64,000 nt of DNA. Source: Gigaspora margarita (lineage: Eukaryota; Glomeromycota; Glomeromycetes; Diversisporales; Gigasporaceae). Positions 1-11,654 of the stretch are shown piece by piece. Numbering within the stretch: position 1 is the first letter of the stretch; each line of letters begins with the position of its first letter. The notes beneath the pieces were generated by a model. The model worked only from the letters and a program-made list of their open reading frames with translations. It did not search any database and was not told the DNA's origin. The DNA is taken from positions 43,333 to 107,332 of the forward strand of contig WTPW01001068.1 in NCBI GenBank assembly GCA_009809945.1, given 5' to 3'. The position numbers were made by a program, and so were the translations under genes.

Positions 1-20
1 TATATATATATATATATATA
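1..20. repeat. TA microsatellite
   Basis: Pure TA dinucleotide run at the window edge. The AT-rich DNA that follows, up to the first MITE, shows no gene. Confidence 0.9.
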
Positions 21-152
21 TTTTTAAATAAATTCAATAAATTTAGTGATACAGTTTTGTACTTTTTTTTAATAATAAATTTGGCAATAAAATTTTATTA
101 TTTATTATGTTTTTATTATATTTTTTTATTTTATTTTTTAGAAAATTGTATG

Positions 153-355
153 TGGAGACATGTCTCCATGGCGACCCTACATATAACAGCCAATCATATT
201 TAGGGTTAGAAAATTTTCATTTGTGTTTTTGTATTATAAAAGTTAGAAAGTTTGTAGGAAATTTTAATTGGCCAATAATAAGCAACATATTATCTAATCA
301 CATGCTTAATTTTGATTGGCTATTCATAAAGGGTCTCCATGGAGACATGTCTCCA
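153..355. mobile_element. MITE with palindromic ends
   Basis: Both ends carry the same perfect 16-bp palindrome, tggagacatgtctcca (153-168 and 340-355), followed inward by inverted copies of atggcgaccct / agggtctccat. The interior is AT-rich and I see no real coding sequence in it. The length of about 200 bp and the lack of a gene fit a non-autonomous TIR element. I could not fix the target duplication, so the superfamily is open. Confidence 0.7.
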
Positions 356-623
356 TAAAATAACACCCTTATTTTTTTTTATTCATTATGTGATATTTTT
401 TTATTAAAAAAAATAAGTGCATATGATCGAATTTGATTGGCTGACTGCTGGGTAGCAAAAATAATTTGACATCTGGAATCACACCAAAACAACTCCATAT
501 TTAATTGTAAATTGTTTTTAATAAAACTGTAATATAAAGAGAGATTTTTATTATAATGTGATTGTAGAAGAGGTAATTATATAGAGGGCTGACTGTATTA
601 TATATTTTTGATTTATACTACTT

Positions 624-1134
624 TAAGGATAGAGAATACATAGATTATTTATTATATGATTTTGGCGATACAGATTTTTTCTTTTTAAAATTAAAAAATT
701 TTATTAAGCAAGTTATTTTTAATTTATAATAAAGATAATAGTATAGATTTTTTTAATTCTAATGGTAGTAAAATTATTAATATTAATTAAATATTTACTA
801 AGAAACATGTATTTGAAAATTGGGTATCACAAAAATCATATGATAATTATATGATATAAACTAATCAAAATCAACTATTTTGTGTAACTATAAAAAATTT
901 GAATTGACTATAGAGAACTTTACAATATATACAAGTATATTTTTTAAAAAATATTTTGTTATTAAAATTTATATCATTTGAAAGAGCATGTTTTAATTTA
1001 CAAATTATAAAAATTTTAACAAAAATTAAATATTATTATGAAAAGTTTTATTAGTAACATATTTCTAATTTTTATATAAAATTATTTGTACTACCAAATC
1101 ATATAATAAGTGATCTATGTATTCTCTATACTTA
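624..1134. mobile_element. TIR element (MITE), about 510 bp
   Basis: The left end (taaggatagagaatacatag) and right end (ctatgtattctctatactta) form inverted repeats of about 40 bp that continue inward into the tattatatgattttgg region and its complement. The interior is AT-rich without coding sequence. Confidence 0.75.
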
Positions 1135-1374
1135 AATATGCTCAATTTTTATATAATAATTAAAAATTAACCAAAATAGAACAAGTTATATGTTTGGGCT
1201 TTGTTTATTGTCTAATTTTTAAAAAATTTGTTAATTAATAAAATTTTCTACTAAAAAAAAATTTTAACCAATCAAAATACAAGAAATCAATAAAATATCA
1301 AAATTTATTTTAAAATATGACAAATTTATTGCAAATTATTATTTTAATCTTTAGATATTGCATACTATATAATA

Positions 1375-2215
1375 TAAATTTTTATTATGCTAGAATCTGA
1401 GCAAAGGCCAATGAAAAGTAAATTTTTTATTAAGTTAATAACCAAAGTCAATTAATTAAAAGTTGTAAAGCTCATTGAAACACATCTAATAGTGGTTAAA
1501 TTATTCAAATTGGTCTAGTAGTTACTATACATGAAGAAGAAATTATTTTAGATTCTAAAACCCAAAATTAAAATTTGAAGATGAAATTGTTTTTGATCTA
1601 TTTTACTTGAAAAACAAAATTATTTGATACTTTTTTTGAATAGATGAAATTATAAAGAACATATCTATATAAATTTTATTTGCTCTTTTTTATAAAAAAT
1701 TTTAATTTTCTTTAATAAAGATAAAATAAATCTTTTTTAAAAATCAATTTTGGTAGCATCATTAGTAGTTACCAAGATATTACTAAAAACAATTGGCTAA
1801 CTATATAAAATTTTAATGTAAACAATATTTTTTATATATAGTTAGCCAATCATTGTTTAGCAAAATCTTGGTAAAGAGTATGCCATTTATTATATGATAT
1901 TTTTTATTTATTAGCTACCTTTATCTATGTATAATGTGATCATTTTATCTAATTCTGATTGGTTAATATAATATATAGACATGATTACTACTTCTAATCA
2001 TGTATTCATGATAAAAATTATATAATAAATGGTATGTCTTTAACCACTAGGCTAATTTGAATGATCTAACCAATATTAGATATGTCTCAATAAGCTTTAC
2101 AACTTTTAATTAATTGATATTAGTTGTTAACTTAAACAAAAAATTACTTTCATTGAACTCCACTTATATAAATTTTGCTCCAAATTCTAATATAAAAATT
2201 CTGCCAATCTTATCT
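1375..2215. repeat. Nested foldback elements
   Basis: Outer arms of more than 95 bp (about 1375-1530 and 2035-2215) are inverted copies; for example aattaattaaaagttgtaaa on the left matches its complement near 2100. Nested inside are a second palindrome (about 1755-1875, sharing ttggctaactatata and its complement) and a third small TIR pair (1878-2041, tatgccatttattatat). This looks like successive insertion of non-autonomous elements. No gene is visible. Confidence 0.7.
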
Positions 2216-3254
2216 GAATTAGCAATTAATAATTTTATTAATAAAATTATACAAAATACTATAATTCTTTTATTTTAATAATTGATTCTAATTTCTTACT
2301 CTAAATAAACTTGTTTAGCATATTATATTAGAGTATTTTATTTTTTTAAAAACAAATATGCTTAATATTAAAAAAAAAAAAAAACAAAAAAAAAACAAAT
2401 ACATTTATACAAATCCAACTCTTTTCGATGATCATCTGACAATAGAAAAAACAAAAAGTTTTTTGTTGAAGAGTTGCTTATACTTAATATATAGTAGAAT
2501 ATATACAAAAATATGGTTTTTACAAAGGTCAACTACTATCTAAAAGACTTCTTTGTATATTTGGTATGCAAGCTAATAGCATATTTTTACAAGATAATTT
2601 GCAGAAAGTAATGCTCTTGTATGAGCAATTTTGGTAAAAGCAAAAAAAAGTTTTTATCAATGAAGTATTCTGTAATAAAATAAAAAAAAATAGCAAAAAA
2701 AAAAAAGTTTTTTGATTACACTCTCTTTTAAATTTAATATAAGTATCATCTTTTGTCTCTTTGAACTTTCGAAATTTTATCAAAGTGGGCATCCTAGTTT
2801 ATCTCTTTCAAAAGATTAGTAGTGTTTACTTCTTCCTATTTGGGAACATGGCTACTAAAATAAAATCAAAATCATGAGTGAATTTTAGTACTGCTTATAA
2901 GAATAACATATTTTAAGATCTGAAGAAAACATGTAATGAAATTTTTTTCTAGAATATTCTTTTAAATATAGTTTTTTTTTTTCTAATATACATATAGCAC
3001 TTTGGTGAGATATTTTTTTATATAGTTTAGCACAGGCAATAATAGTATTATCAAGTTTCAAGTTTTTTTTTTTTTTTGCTTTTTTTTCATTTTCTATTTG
3101 TATCACATTTGGTTTCTTGTTTAGGTTGTAAATGTTATTGTCTATTTTATCTTTCTCTTTATATTTTTTATTTGATGTGGTTTTTCTTGTAATAGGTCTG
3201 CCTACTAGAGAAGTTAGAAGAAGAAGGTCTAAGAAAGAGCAATCTTGATATGGC
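2216..3254. other. AT-rich intergenic DNA, no gene seen
   Basis: Long A and T runs (for example 2370-2397, 2690-2706, 3064-3078). The short open frames here are low-complexity Lys/Phe translations, with no recognisable domain, RNA gene or clean repeat boundary. Confidence 0.6.
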
Positions 3255-3453
3255 AAGCATTTGCCTGCTGGTGATAGAAAAAAAAAAACAAAATTTCAAT
3301 AAGTTGGGAATCTAAATTGAGATCAAAAAATTGCTAGATGGGTTGCATCTGAATAAAATCATGTGAACTTTCTGTTAAAATAGAATCTTGTATGCATAAA
3401 AGCAGTTAGTATATAGACACAGAAGGCAGGATTGCTGAATTAAAAAAAAAAAA
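3255..3453 (+). mobile_element. 5'-truncated LINE 3' end with poly-A
   Basis: This stretch matches, in opposite orientation, the 3' end of the large LINE at 14636-24595. Shared blocks are gaactttctgttaaaatag and tatagacacagaaggcagg, followed by attgctgaatt and a poly-A tail at 3441-3453. A 3' fragment with an A-tail is the classic product of truncated target-primed reverse transcription. The left boundary is approximate. Confidence 0.75.
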
Positions 3454-3492
3454 ATATGCTTGATTAAAAAAATAGGATAAAATATGCCAATA

Positions 3493-3708
3493 TAGATTTT
3501 TGTCTTGAAAATCAAGTTGCCATATCCCGATCAAGTTAATTCAGATAAAAACGAACCAAAATACTGGGTCATGTTCATATATAAATTCAATAAACTATTG
3601 AATCAATAAAGCTAAAGGTGTGAACATGACCCGGTATTTTGGTTCGTTTTTGTCTGAATTAACTTAATCGGAAAATGTCGTAACTTGATTTTCAAGGCAA
3701 AGACCCCA
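3493..3708. repeat. Foldback element, about 215 bp
   Basis: Two arms of about 95 bp are near-perfect inverted copies around a short centre near 3600. For example, cttgaaaatcaagttg (3503 onward) faces aacttgattttcaag (about 3682), and aaacgaaccaaaatac faces gtattttggttcgttt. It could form a long hairpin. No coding content. Confidence 0.8.
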
Positions 3709-4673
3709 TATAATATATTTTTTGGTGCTAAACAAGTTTATTTAGTACAAGAAATTATGATCAATTAGTAAAATTTTTAGTACATAATATTTTTAATAAT
3801 TTTATTGAATTGTTTTTTATCTAAGTAAACATGTTCAGACTCAAACTAGTTTGCAAACTTCAGACCGGACCCAGACCAGACTCAAACTTGATTAACATGA
3901 AAATCAGACCAAACTTAACAAAAGTTTGATCCGGTCCGGTCTGATAGGAGCACTAGGATAATAGCTGTTTTGGAGACGTCATTAGTGTCGCTATTGGGTT
4001 GTCGTGTTACTGGTAAGTTCTTGAGAACGGGAGATACTGTTCGTTGTCATGTTGCGTCATCGTTGATGAATTGTAGTAGTCAGTACTGTCGTTGTTGTGG
4101 AGATGGTGTTATTGAAAGTTAGTCCGTTTTTTTTGGTGCCGTATCAATCCGTGTGTCTTTAGTGGGTTTCGCCCAAATCATTCGTCAGACCAATAACAAG
4201 TCAATTAAATTTAGTGACTCCGTTCAGGGTCCAATGAGCCTATTTGGGCATGCCCTATCCCTATGACCATTACGCAAAATTGCAAAATTTTATAATTTTA
4301 TATAAAATATAATTAACACTAAATACAATATAATGATAATAAATCCTATTAAAGCAATACCGATACGAAAAAAAAATATATATAAACGTGCCTATGTTAA
4401 AATTATAAAAACCAGCATACGTACTATATATTAACTTCTTTTTTACTTTTTAAATAAATAAAAATTTATATAACAAATATATAATACAGTAAAAACTAAT
4501 TTACGAATTTTATACAATAACTAAGTCAAGTATATAAACTAGTAGTCATTGTTGACACATGATTGATATCCGATAATTCATTGTGGACATGTGTATTTAT
4601 TGATATTAATTAAAAATTTAATGTTTAATTTTATCTTAACTAAAAATATTTCTTTTAAAAAAAAAAAAATTTA
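3709..4673. other. Intergenic, with a degenerate CCGGACC-type repeat
   Basis: About 3833-3957 is a degenerate short-period repeat (units like cagaccggaccc and gatccggtccggtctga) ending in a TAGTG-type terminus, similar in style to the hAT-like elements further right. About 3960-4200 is more GC- and TG-rich than its surroundings. The rest is AT-rich sequence downstream of eIF3a. No gene seen. Confidence 0.5.
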
Positions 4674-7600
4674 TTATCCACGTCTCTTGCCCTTGCTACT
4701 AACTGGTATAAACCCATCATCATCAGGTTCAGCTGTAAAAGTTTGTTTCGCAGGTTCATTGATTACTTTCGATTCAGTTGGTGTATCTTCCAAATTAGAA
4801 GTTGAATCTTCGTCATATGTATCATCCATTTGCTCTTGCAGAGTTGCTGTCCAGATTGTACGTCCTGATGATGTTCTTTCCATAATAGAAGATTCAGCCT
4901 GTTGCCTAGAACGAGCTCGCCATCCAGTAGATTCCGATTTCAATATACGAGTAGGACCTCGTGAAGACGAAGATTGCTCAGAATCTTCTGATCTCCATGA
5001 GTCTTCGCGCGATCTTAGTTTACCGTCTCCTCGATCATTAGACGGTGGACCACTTCGCCGCCAGCTACCTGGTTCCTCGCGCGTTGAAGTGGCAGTAACA
5101 GAAGTACGACGCCAAGCTTTATCTTCGGTAGTCGAGGTTCCACGTCCTGAATCGGATCGACGCCACTCAACTTCATCGTTACGCCCAGACCGACGTCTAT
5201 CAGTTTCTTCTGTAGTGCTACCACGACCGGAGTCTGATCTACGCCATGCAGACTCTTCAGATCTGCGCCATGGTTCATCTTTGGTAGTTGTTTCACTTGG
5301 TCTGCGCCACGCACCAGTACCAGTACCAGTACCAGTATCTTTAGCAGAATCAGTTCGACTACGAAGAGCTGGGGGAACATAACCGGCATTAGATTCCTTT
5401 CTTCGACGTCGTTCTTGATCTTCTTTATCAGCACGTTCTTTCTCCTCCTGCTGACGTTTTAACCTTTCTTCTGCTTTGCGTTCAACCTCGGCCTGTAATC
5501 TAGCTTGCTCGTCAAGTTTCCTATTTGGTCATAAGAGATTAGCAAAAAATCAAATAAGCAAACGATATAAAAACATGTCATACCTTTTCCTTTCTTGGTA
5601 CTCCAATTCTTCTTTTTCCTTCCTAAGACGACGTTCTTCTTCAAGACGCGCGAGCTCTGGTTTATTAAAACAAACGATTGATTGTAAAAACTATATTATA
5701 ATTTACGTAAATTTTATTGTCCAAATAAAAAAGTAAGAACCTTCAGCACGACGTCTTTCTTCCTCTTCTTCCTTTCTCATAGCTTCTTCTTCTTCTTCCT
5801 TTCTCAACCTTTCTTCTTCTAATTTTGCTAAAAATATTTGTCGCCTCTTTTCTTTTTCTTCTTCAATTTTGGCTTGAGCAGCTTTACGGCGCCGTTCGAA
5901 TTCTTCATGTCGTTTACTTTCAATTTCTTTTCGATAGTTTTGATAATCTGGTAATATTCTCATTAGTCTTTCCTTTAATTTAAGATCTTCATTGTGCTTA
6001 GCAAAGGCTGTTTCGAGTTGCAATTTGCGAGCAGCTTCATGATAAGCTCTGTCGATTTTTCTTTGTCGTTCGTAATCTTTTTCTAGAAGAGGAATTTCCT
6101 CTTTACGATAGGCACGTTCAAGATGATCCATACGTTTAGCTGTAGATCTGAGACGATCATTGAGTTCGCGTTTTTCCTTTTCAAGCCGTTCAACTTGGAG
6201 TCTAACAATCTTATCTGGGTCCAATTTATCCAATTCCTTAATGGTAAATGCAATAATACATATTATTATAACCGCCTTAACACCTAAATTTAGTTCTATG
6301 GTTTAAACCATTAATTTATTCATACCTCTGGTTCAATTTTTAGATTTTGAAGTTTAAGCGTTTCAGCTAATTTTCGAGTTTCTTCTTTTTGAATGGCTTC
6401 ACGCTCACGTTTCTTCCTCTCTAATTCACGTTTTTTTGCCTCTTCCATTTGACGTTGTTTGAGCTCTTCATCTCTCTGTTTTTGGCGAATAGCTCGTTCA
6501 CGTTGCTCTTCCTTCTCTTTGCGCATTAACAATGTTTCCACTAATTCTCTCCGTCGTTCAATAATAGCCTTGCGAGCAAGTGCATTATTGTGTTCTTCCT
6601 CCATCCCAGTCAAAGCGCGTGAAAGCGCCTGCGCTCTAGCGTTTTGTTTGGCTTCAATAATAGTAGGATCTATCATGTGAACGGTCGTATAAAAACATTT
6701 GGCAAGTCGCGAAAGTTGATCACGCATCCTATCTGCTGGTGAAGCTTGCAATTTAGCACCGTCAGCATCAGCGTTTTTAGAAGCAGCGAATAGATCGGTC
6801 TCGAACGTTAAACTGCTGGTTGCATGATCAATACGAATTGATAATTCTCCTTTTTTACACCCGTTCATGATAAATTTTTCTATTGTTGCAGCATCATAAT
6901 TATATGGCGGCGCAAAGGACGCAAGATTGATGACAAAATCAAGTTTAACGCTATCATAAACTTGCGATAACTGTTGAAAGAGTCGCGTCAAAATAACTTG
7001 ATGCAAAGGTTTGACATACTTCGCCATTTCAGTATTTTGGGAGAGGTGATTCATTATGGGTTCAATCTTCTTACAAATTGACAAAGGATGAAATTGAACT
7101 TCTAATATATTGTAAAGCTCTCTCAGTTCTGGACGGACGCGACGTAATATATTCTTATTGAGCTATTAATAAATTTAGGATTGTTCATTAGATAATGCAT
7201 AAAAGCACTCAAAAATAAACATTGTACGTACTGCTTCTTTTAATAGCCCAGATCTGGTTGGAGAACGACTCATTCCTAATAATGAAGCAAGCCGATGCTG
7301 TTTATTTTTATTGTCATCAATCTCAAGCATACGAGTTCTTGAGCTAGTAATAACAGGGATAGCAAGAGCAGACAACAAGACGAATGAGGCCATTCTTGTA
7401 CTCTCCTCATCAGTAAGAGCTTTATTTTGTGCCTTCACTAAAGTATAATAACGATTCCAAGCAGAGGCATGAAACAAGTAATTCTCGCTAACCAAAAATA
7501 TCTTTGTCAATTTATCATAGTAATTAGCCATCATTACAGGTTTCGGTGGCCTCTTTGACATAGACAGCAAATTATGAATATCTTCAACAGATCTGAATGC

Positions 7601-8707
7601 TTCCTGCCATAATTCTAATTCAACAGCTGCGTTAAGTTGATAGAATCGTGTGTCTAAATGTCGTTGAAGTGTTTCTGGCTCATTCAGATTAATAGAATGA
7701 GGTTGATGAGCATACTTTGCAATATTTTGAAGATGATTGCGAAGAAGTTCGCATAAACGTCGGAATTCTGTTTTTCGAGTATATTTGAGACAGAATTGGA
7801 ATGCTTGATGGGCAGTTTGCTACATATAAAGGACAGCACATAGCATAAGCATATGAAAAAAATATATATATATATATATTATAAATGTTATAGAAAAATT
7901 TCCACATACTTGATATAAGACTTCCAATCGTGCATTATTCCTTAAGATATCCAAAACTGTCCTATACGCCTCCCACAAGAACTTGAGCCAAGGTGTAACA
8001 ACAGCTCTATCAGTCCTATCCTTACTTTGTTCACCACTCACTGTGCTCAACATAATTGATTCTGGAGTTTCAGAAGCTTCAAGATCATCAATAGCATCTA
8101 AAGTAATTTGATCCGCCTTTGCTTGAGCGGCAGCTACTTTTTCTTCAGAAAGTTCGATAAATTTTTTTATGACAAGCTAAATAAGAAGAATGTGAACAAA
8201 TACGTTAGTGCATAGTCATTGACACAAATATTGATCTCGTAAATACAATCAAATCAAAATACCTCAATGGTTGTAACGCTAGTATTTTGAGAGATATTCT
8301 TGTACTGATGCAAGCCTTCTTTAGCCGTTTTACCTTTCCTTAAATTGACGCACAATTCCACAAATCGAAGCATGATCGGTTCTAGCGCAGTAAGCGATGT
8401 ACTGCGTGAACGCTTCGAAATTACGATCTCGTGGAGAGATGTAAGGGCGGCTACATTCTGGCCAACCGCAATTAGTTCTATAAATATTGCAAGAACAATA
8501 TGAGAGCAAAGTCTATAAATGCGCTATGTTCATAAGTTGTTAAAAAGGACAAAAATGTGTAATCACGACATTTCTCACTATTCGGTGTCAATTAATTTAT
8601 TATAAGTAGCCAAAAGTCGCTGACCAGTTAAATTATTGATCTGAAAAATAGAAAGTACCTTCAGCTCTTTTAAGAGCATTTTCCGGTCGCTGATAAAACG
8701 GAGCCAT
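4674..8707 (-). CDS. TIF32: Translation initiation factor eIF3 subunit a
   Basis: Scaffold subunit of the cytoplasmic eIF3 complex, which binds the 40S subunit and supports mRNA recruitment and scanning. I read eight exons: 8707-8659, 8477-8263, 8176-7910, 7819-7232, 7162-6326, 6236-5741, 5656-5584 and 5520-4674. All introns are GT-AG, phases close, and the product is 1123 aa. The start [19 protein letters not shown] is the conserved eIF3a N-terminus. The helical repeat/PCI part runs to about residue 560. It is followed by a very charged spectrin-like coiled coil of Glu/Lys/Arg-rich helices (about 570-850). The C-terminal tail holds repeated WRR motifs in a Ser/Thr/Gly/Glu-rich linker, typical of eIF3a, plus a small TG repeat (acc-agt x4 near 5320), and ends in SSKGKRRG. 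It diverges from RPS8. Identification is secure; exon 6 has a weak donor (gttctt). Confidence 0.97.
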
Positions 8708-8969
8708 GCCTACGAATGGCTAAGTACAAAGCGGAATCAGCACTCTGGTTCTTTATCTTAATAATTTAACGTGATGTTAAAAAAAAAAAAAAAAAAAAAA
8801 ATCTCATGACTGATATCTGCGGATTACTTATTGGATTATAAATCATTAAATAACAATTTCATTGGTCACGTATTTTTATTTGCCGGGATCTTTAAAATTT
8901 TTTAAGATCATTCTTATCAAAAATACTCGAACTTCCTCTTGCAATTTTTATGATAAAGGCGACAATAAC
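8708..8969. promoter_or_regulatory. Shared divergent promoter, eIF3a / RPS8
   Basis: Only 262 bp separate the two divergent start codons, so both promoters must lie here or overlap. It contains an uninterrupted A run of about 22 nt near 8777-8800. Poly(dA:dT) tracts of this kind keep fungal ribosomal-protein promoters free of nucleosomes. I see no clear TATA box placed for either gene. Co-regulation of the two is inferred from the layout only. Confidence 0.65.
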
Positions 8970-10064
8970 ATGGGTTAGTAAAAATTAAAAAAAAATTTCG
9001 TTTGCATAATAATCCATTTCAGCCCAATGAGTTTTGACGAACTGTCAACTCTGCAATCTGTCGATTTTTATTGTTCATAGATATAATTTGAAACTTCAAT
9101 AAATTCATAACGAAAACGAACATTTTCGTTTTTATATCAAATTATATTCACTATATCTCAAAAATTTGAAGTTATAGACAATCCTGAAAAACACAAGTTT
9201 TTAAAGGAACTACATTTTACAAAACCTCAAATTGCTGTGATCTTTTCAATGCGAAATAGGTATCAGCAGAGACTCCCGCCACAAACGTTCGCATACTGGT
9301 GCTAAACGGGCTCAATATCGCAAAAAGAGAAAATTTGAATTAGGCCGTCAACCAGGTAACACGAAACTTGGACCCAAACGTATTCACGAAGTCCGTGTTC
9401 GTGGCGGGAATAGAAAGTTTCGTGCCCTTCGTCTTGACTCTGGTAACTTTTCATGGGGATCAGAATCTATTACCAAGAAAACAAGGATTATCGCTGTTGT
9501 TTATAACGCTTCAAACAACGAATTGGTTCGAACCAATACTCTCGTAAAAGGAGCAATCATTCAAATCGATGCTACTCCCTTTAGGCAGTGGTTTGAAGCA
9601 CATTATGCTCAACCTCTTGGTCGCAGGAAAAAGAAGGAAGGCCAGGTATGTAGATACTTTCTTGATTATAATGTTTACTGATTTTTCAACATTTGGAATA
9701 GTCGAACATTGAATAAATATTAAATACATTCAATTTGTCCTTTTTTTAAAGGCTGAATCAGAAGAATTGAGCAAGAAACGATCTAAGCATGTTCAAAGAA
9801 AAATCGACAGCCGTAAGGAGGATGCTAAGGTTGATCCTTTATTGGATGATCAGTTTACTACTGGTCGTCTGTATGGTAATATATATATTTATATATATAT
9901 ATATATTTTTTTTTTTATGGCATATGGTAAATTTAATGATAAATTGCTTTGAACTTTTAGCCATCATACGTTCCAGACCAGGCCAAGTTGGTCGCGCCGA
10001 TGGTTATATTCTTGAGGGGAAAGAACTAGAATTTTATGTGAGAAAAATCAAATCGAAGAAATAA
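8970..10064 (+). CDS. RPS8: 40S ribosomal protein S8 (eS8)
   Basis: Structural protein of the small ribosomal subunit. Exons are 8970-8973, 9260-9645, 9752-9875 and 9961-10064, giving 205 aa, normal for eS8 (about 200-208). The first coding exon is only four bases (ATGG), a layout common in fungal ribosomal protein genes. It joins exon 2 to give [18 protein letters not shown], the conserved N-terminus. Further family blocks are [20 protein letters not shown], then [14 protein letters not shown], and the basic C-terminus ending [10 protein letters not shown]. All introns are GT-AG. The last intron starts with an AT microsatellite (9878-9906). It diverges from eIF3a. I looked for box C/D snoRNAs in the introns and found none convincing. 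Confidence 0.98.
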
Positions 10065-10737
10065 TAAAGTTGATTCCGTACGAAAAAAATAAAGTACATT
10101 GCAACGTTTTTTAGCAATCATAAAGTATTGTAAATAATAAATTTAAGGGCGTTGCTGTCGTTAAAACTCCTCAATTCAACGATCGGTTTTACATTTGTTA
10201 TTATGCATAAGTTAGATAATATAAAATATACCTTGCAAAAAATTGTATTATGTGGTTTAAGGTAGGGTGTTTCGTATCCTAAAGCACCCGGCTGATCTAC
10301 TAATCAAGATCGCATAAAACAATTGATTGCTTGACTTTAATAAAACCTTACGCTAAGATTGGGGACAATGCATAGTGTTCCGAAAAGATCGCCAAAAATT
10401 CGGATTGGGCCTGAATTGAGCCAGACCACTCTTTCACATAAAATGATAAACCTTTGGATTAGCCTCTTACCGAATAGTTTCGAAATTATGCACCATCCTC
10501 TACCCTTTTAATCTCAGATTAGCAGAAATTTAATAAGATTATTGGCCAAATTAATCCGGCTAATCTGAAATTTTTGCGGTGCTTAATTTCGGAACTATAT
10601 ATATGGTAATTTCAGATCCGGATCGGTTTCGGGATCAGACCTAATTTTTTAGTCCGAATTTGAACAATAACAAGTTGTCAACGCTATTCATACAACTGAT
10701 AAATGATTAAAGTGATCAAAATGGTGAATCACTTCCT
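10065..10737. other. Intergenic, with a possible TIR element at 10373-10598
   Basis: The left terminus tagtgttccgaaaag (10373) and right terminus taatttcggaacta (ending about 10598) are inverted and resemble the TAGTGTTCCG ends of the hAT-like elements at 22714 and 45135. I do not see matching 8-bp flanks here. The RPS8 3' region lies at the left. No gene seen. Confidence 0.5.
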
Positions 10738-11654
10738 ATGAAGCGCACAAAGACCATAAAAGAGCAGGAGGGTAAACCACAAACGATACTGGAACAATGG
10801 TTTAAAGGAAAACCAAAAGAAACATCGACTCAGATTCAGATTTAAATAACAAAGAAGCAGAATCTATAATGTTAGATTCCAATTTATCTTCTGTTAATAT
10901 GAAATATCGACAAGACTGGACATGAATTGGTTAGTTTGCTAAATAACAAAATTCTGATTGTCGTTGGAGCATATTCTATTGGTAAAGAAAGGGTCTTTTG
11001 GGGTAAGTTGACATTTATAAGATTGTAACGAAAGACTCAAGCTAATGAATACTATAATTATCTTTTTTTATAGGTATCGCGAAAGCATTAAACGCAAGAG
11101 AACCCTGAGTTGGAAGCGCTTTTAACAAACAATCCTCATGAAGCTTATGTTTTTGACGAAAATAAAGCAAGAGGTATATTAATTAATAATTAACTAATAA
11201 TTAACCTATTCATACTAGATATATTTAATGCTCACAAATGAAAATAATTGTTGTAGGGATTAATATACTATATTCAAAGTCTACAGCCAGCATTTAAACA
11301 CGTTATGTCATTTCGGCCAACTGGTTGGGCTTATAAACCCTCTACTTGTGGGACATTCTCAACATCGTCTACAGCTGAGGAGATATTGAATAATGCACTT
11401 TTTTTTACTATGGATTTAATAAATCCATCATATAACTCTCCAACATGTCAATTATTTGGTGTTCCATACTCTGAACATTCTAGTTTTCGTGAACTTGAAG
11501 CATTTGTCATAGATCGAATTATACCGACAGTAATATTTGAGTATGTCATTTAAACATTAGATTTATCTGGCACAAAAGTATTATATTTATACTGTTCTTA
11601 TGTTGCAAATCTGAAGAAAGTCGGAAAGAAATGGATTACTGGCTAAATAAATAG
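10738..11654 (+). pseudogene. PSO2/SNM1-like DNA cross-link repair nuclease, decayed
   Basis: PSO2/SNM1 proteins are MBL/beta-CASP 5' exonucleases that process interstrand cross-links. The first 36 codons (10738 onward) include QTILEQWF, which fits a PCNA-interacting PIP box. After a stop the next recognisable piece is ILIVVGAYSIGKERVF, then (across a GTAAGT-AG intron, about 11003-11073) GIAKALNAR. Next come PELEALLTNNPHEAYVF, YIQSLQPAFKHVMSFRPTGW, FGVPYSEHSSFRELEAF and SRKEMDYWLNK: the beta-CASP/C-terminal order of the family. Stops and frame changes separate the pieces (for example an in-frame TGA right after LNAREP), and the MBL half with its HxHxDH metal site is absent. I call it a pseudogene. 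A very short intron-rich gene is unlikely because the active site is missing. Confidence 0.78.

Noticed and set aside
4591..5382. Plus-strand 263-codon open frame
   Set aside because: Antisense to exon 8 of eIF3a. The minus-strand reading has the conserved WRR-rich tail and correct splice phases.
8974..9259. snoRNA in RPS8 intron 1
   Set aside because: RPS8 introns host box C/D snoRNAs in animals, but I see no well-placed C and D boxes with a terminal stem here.
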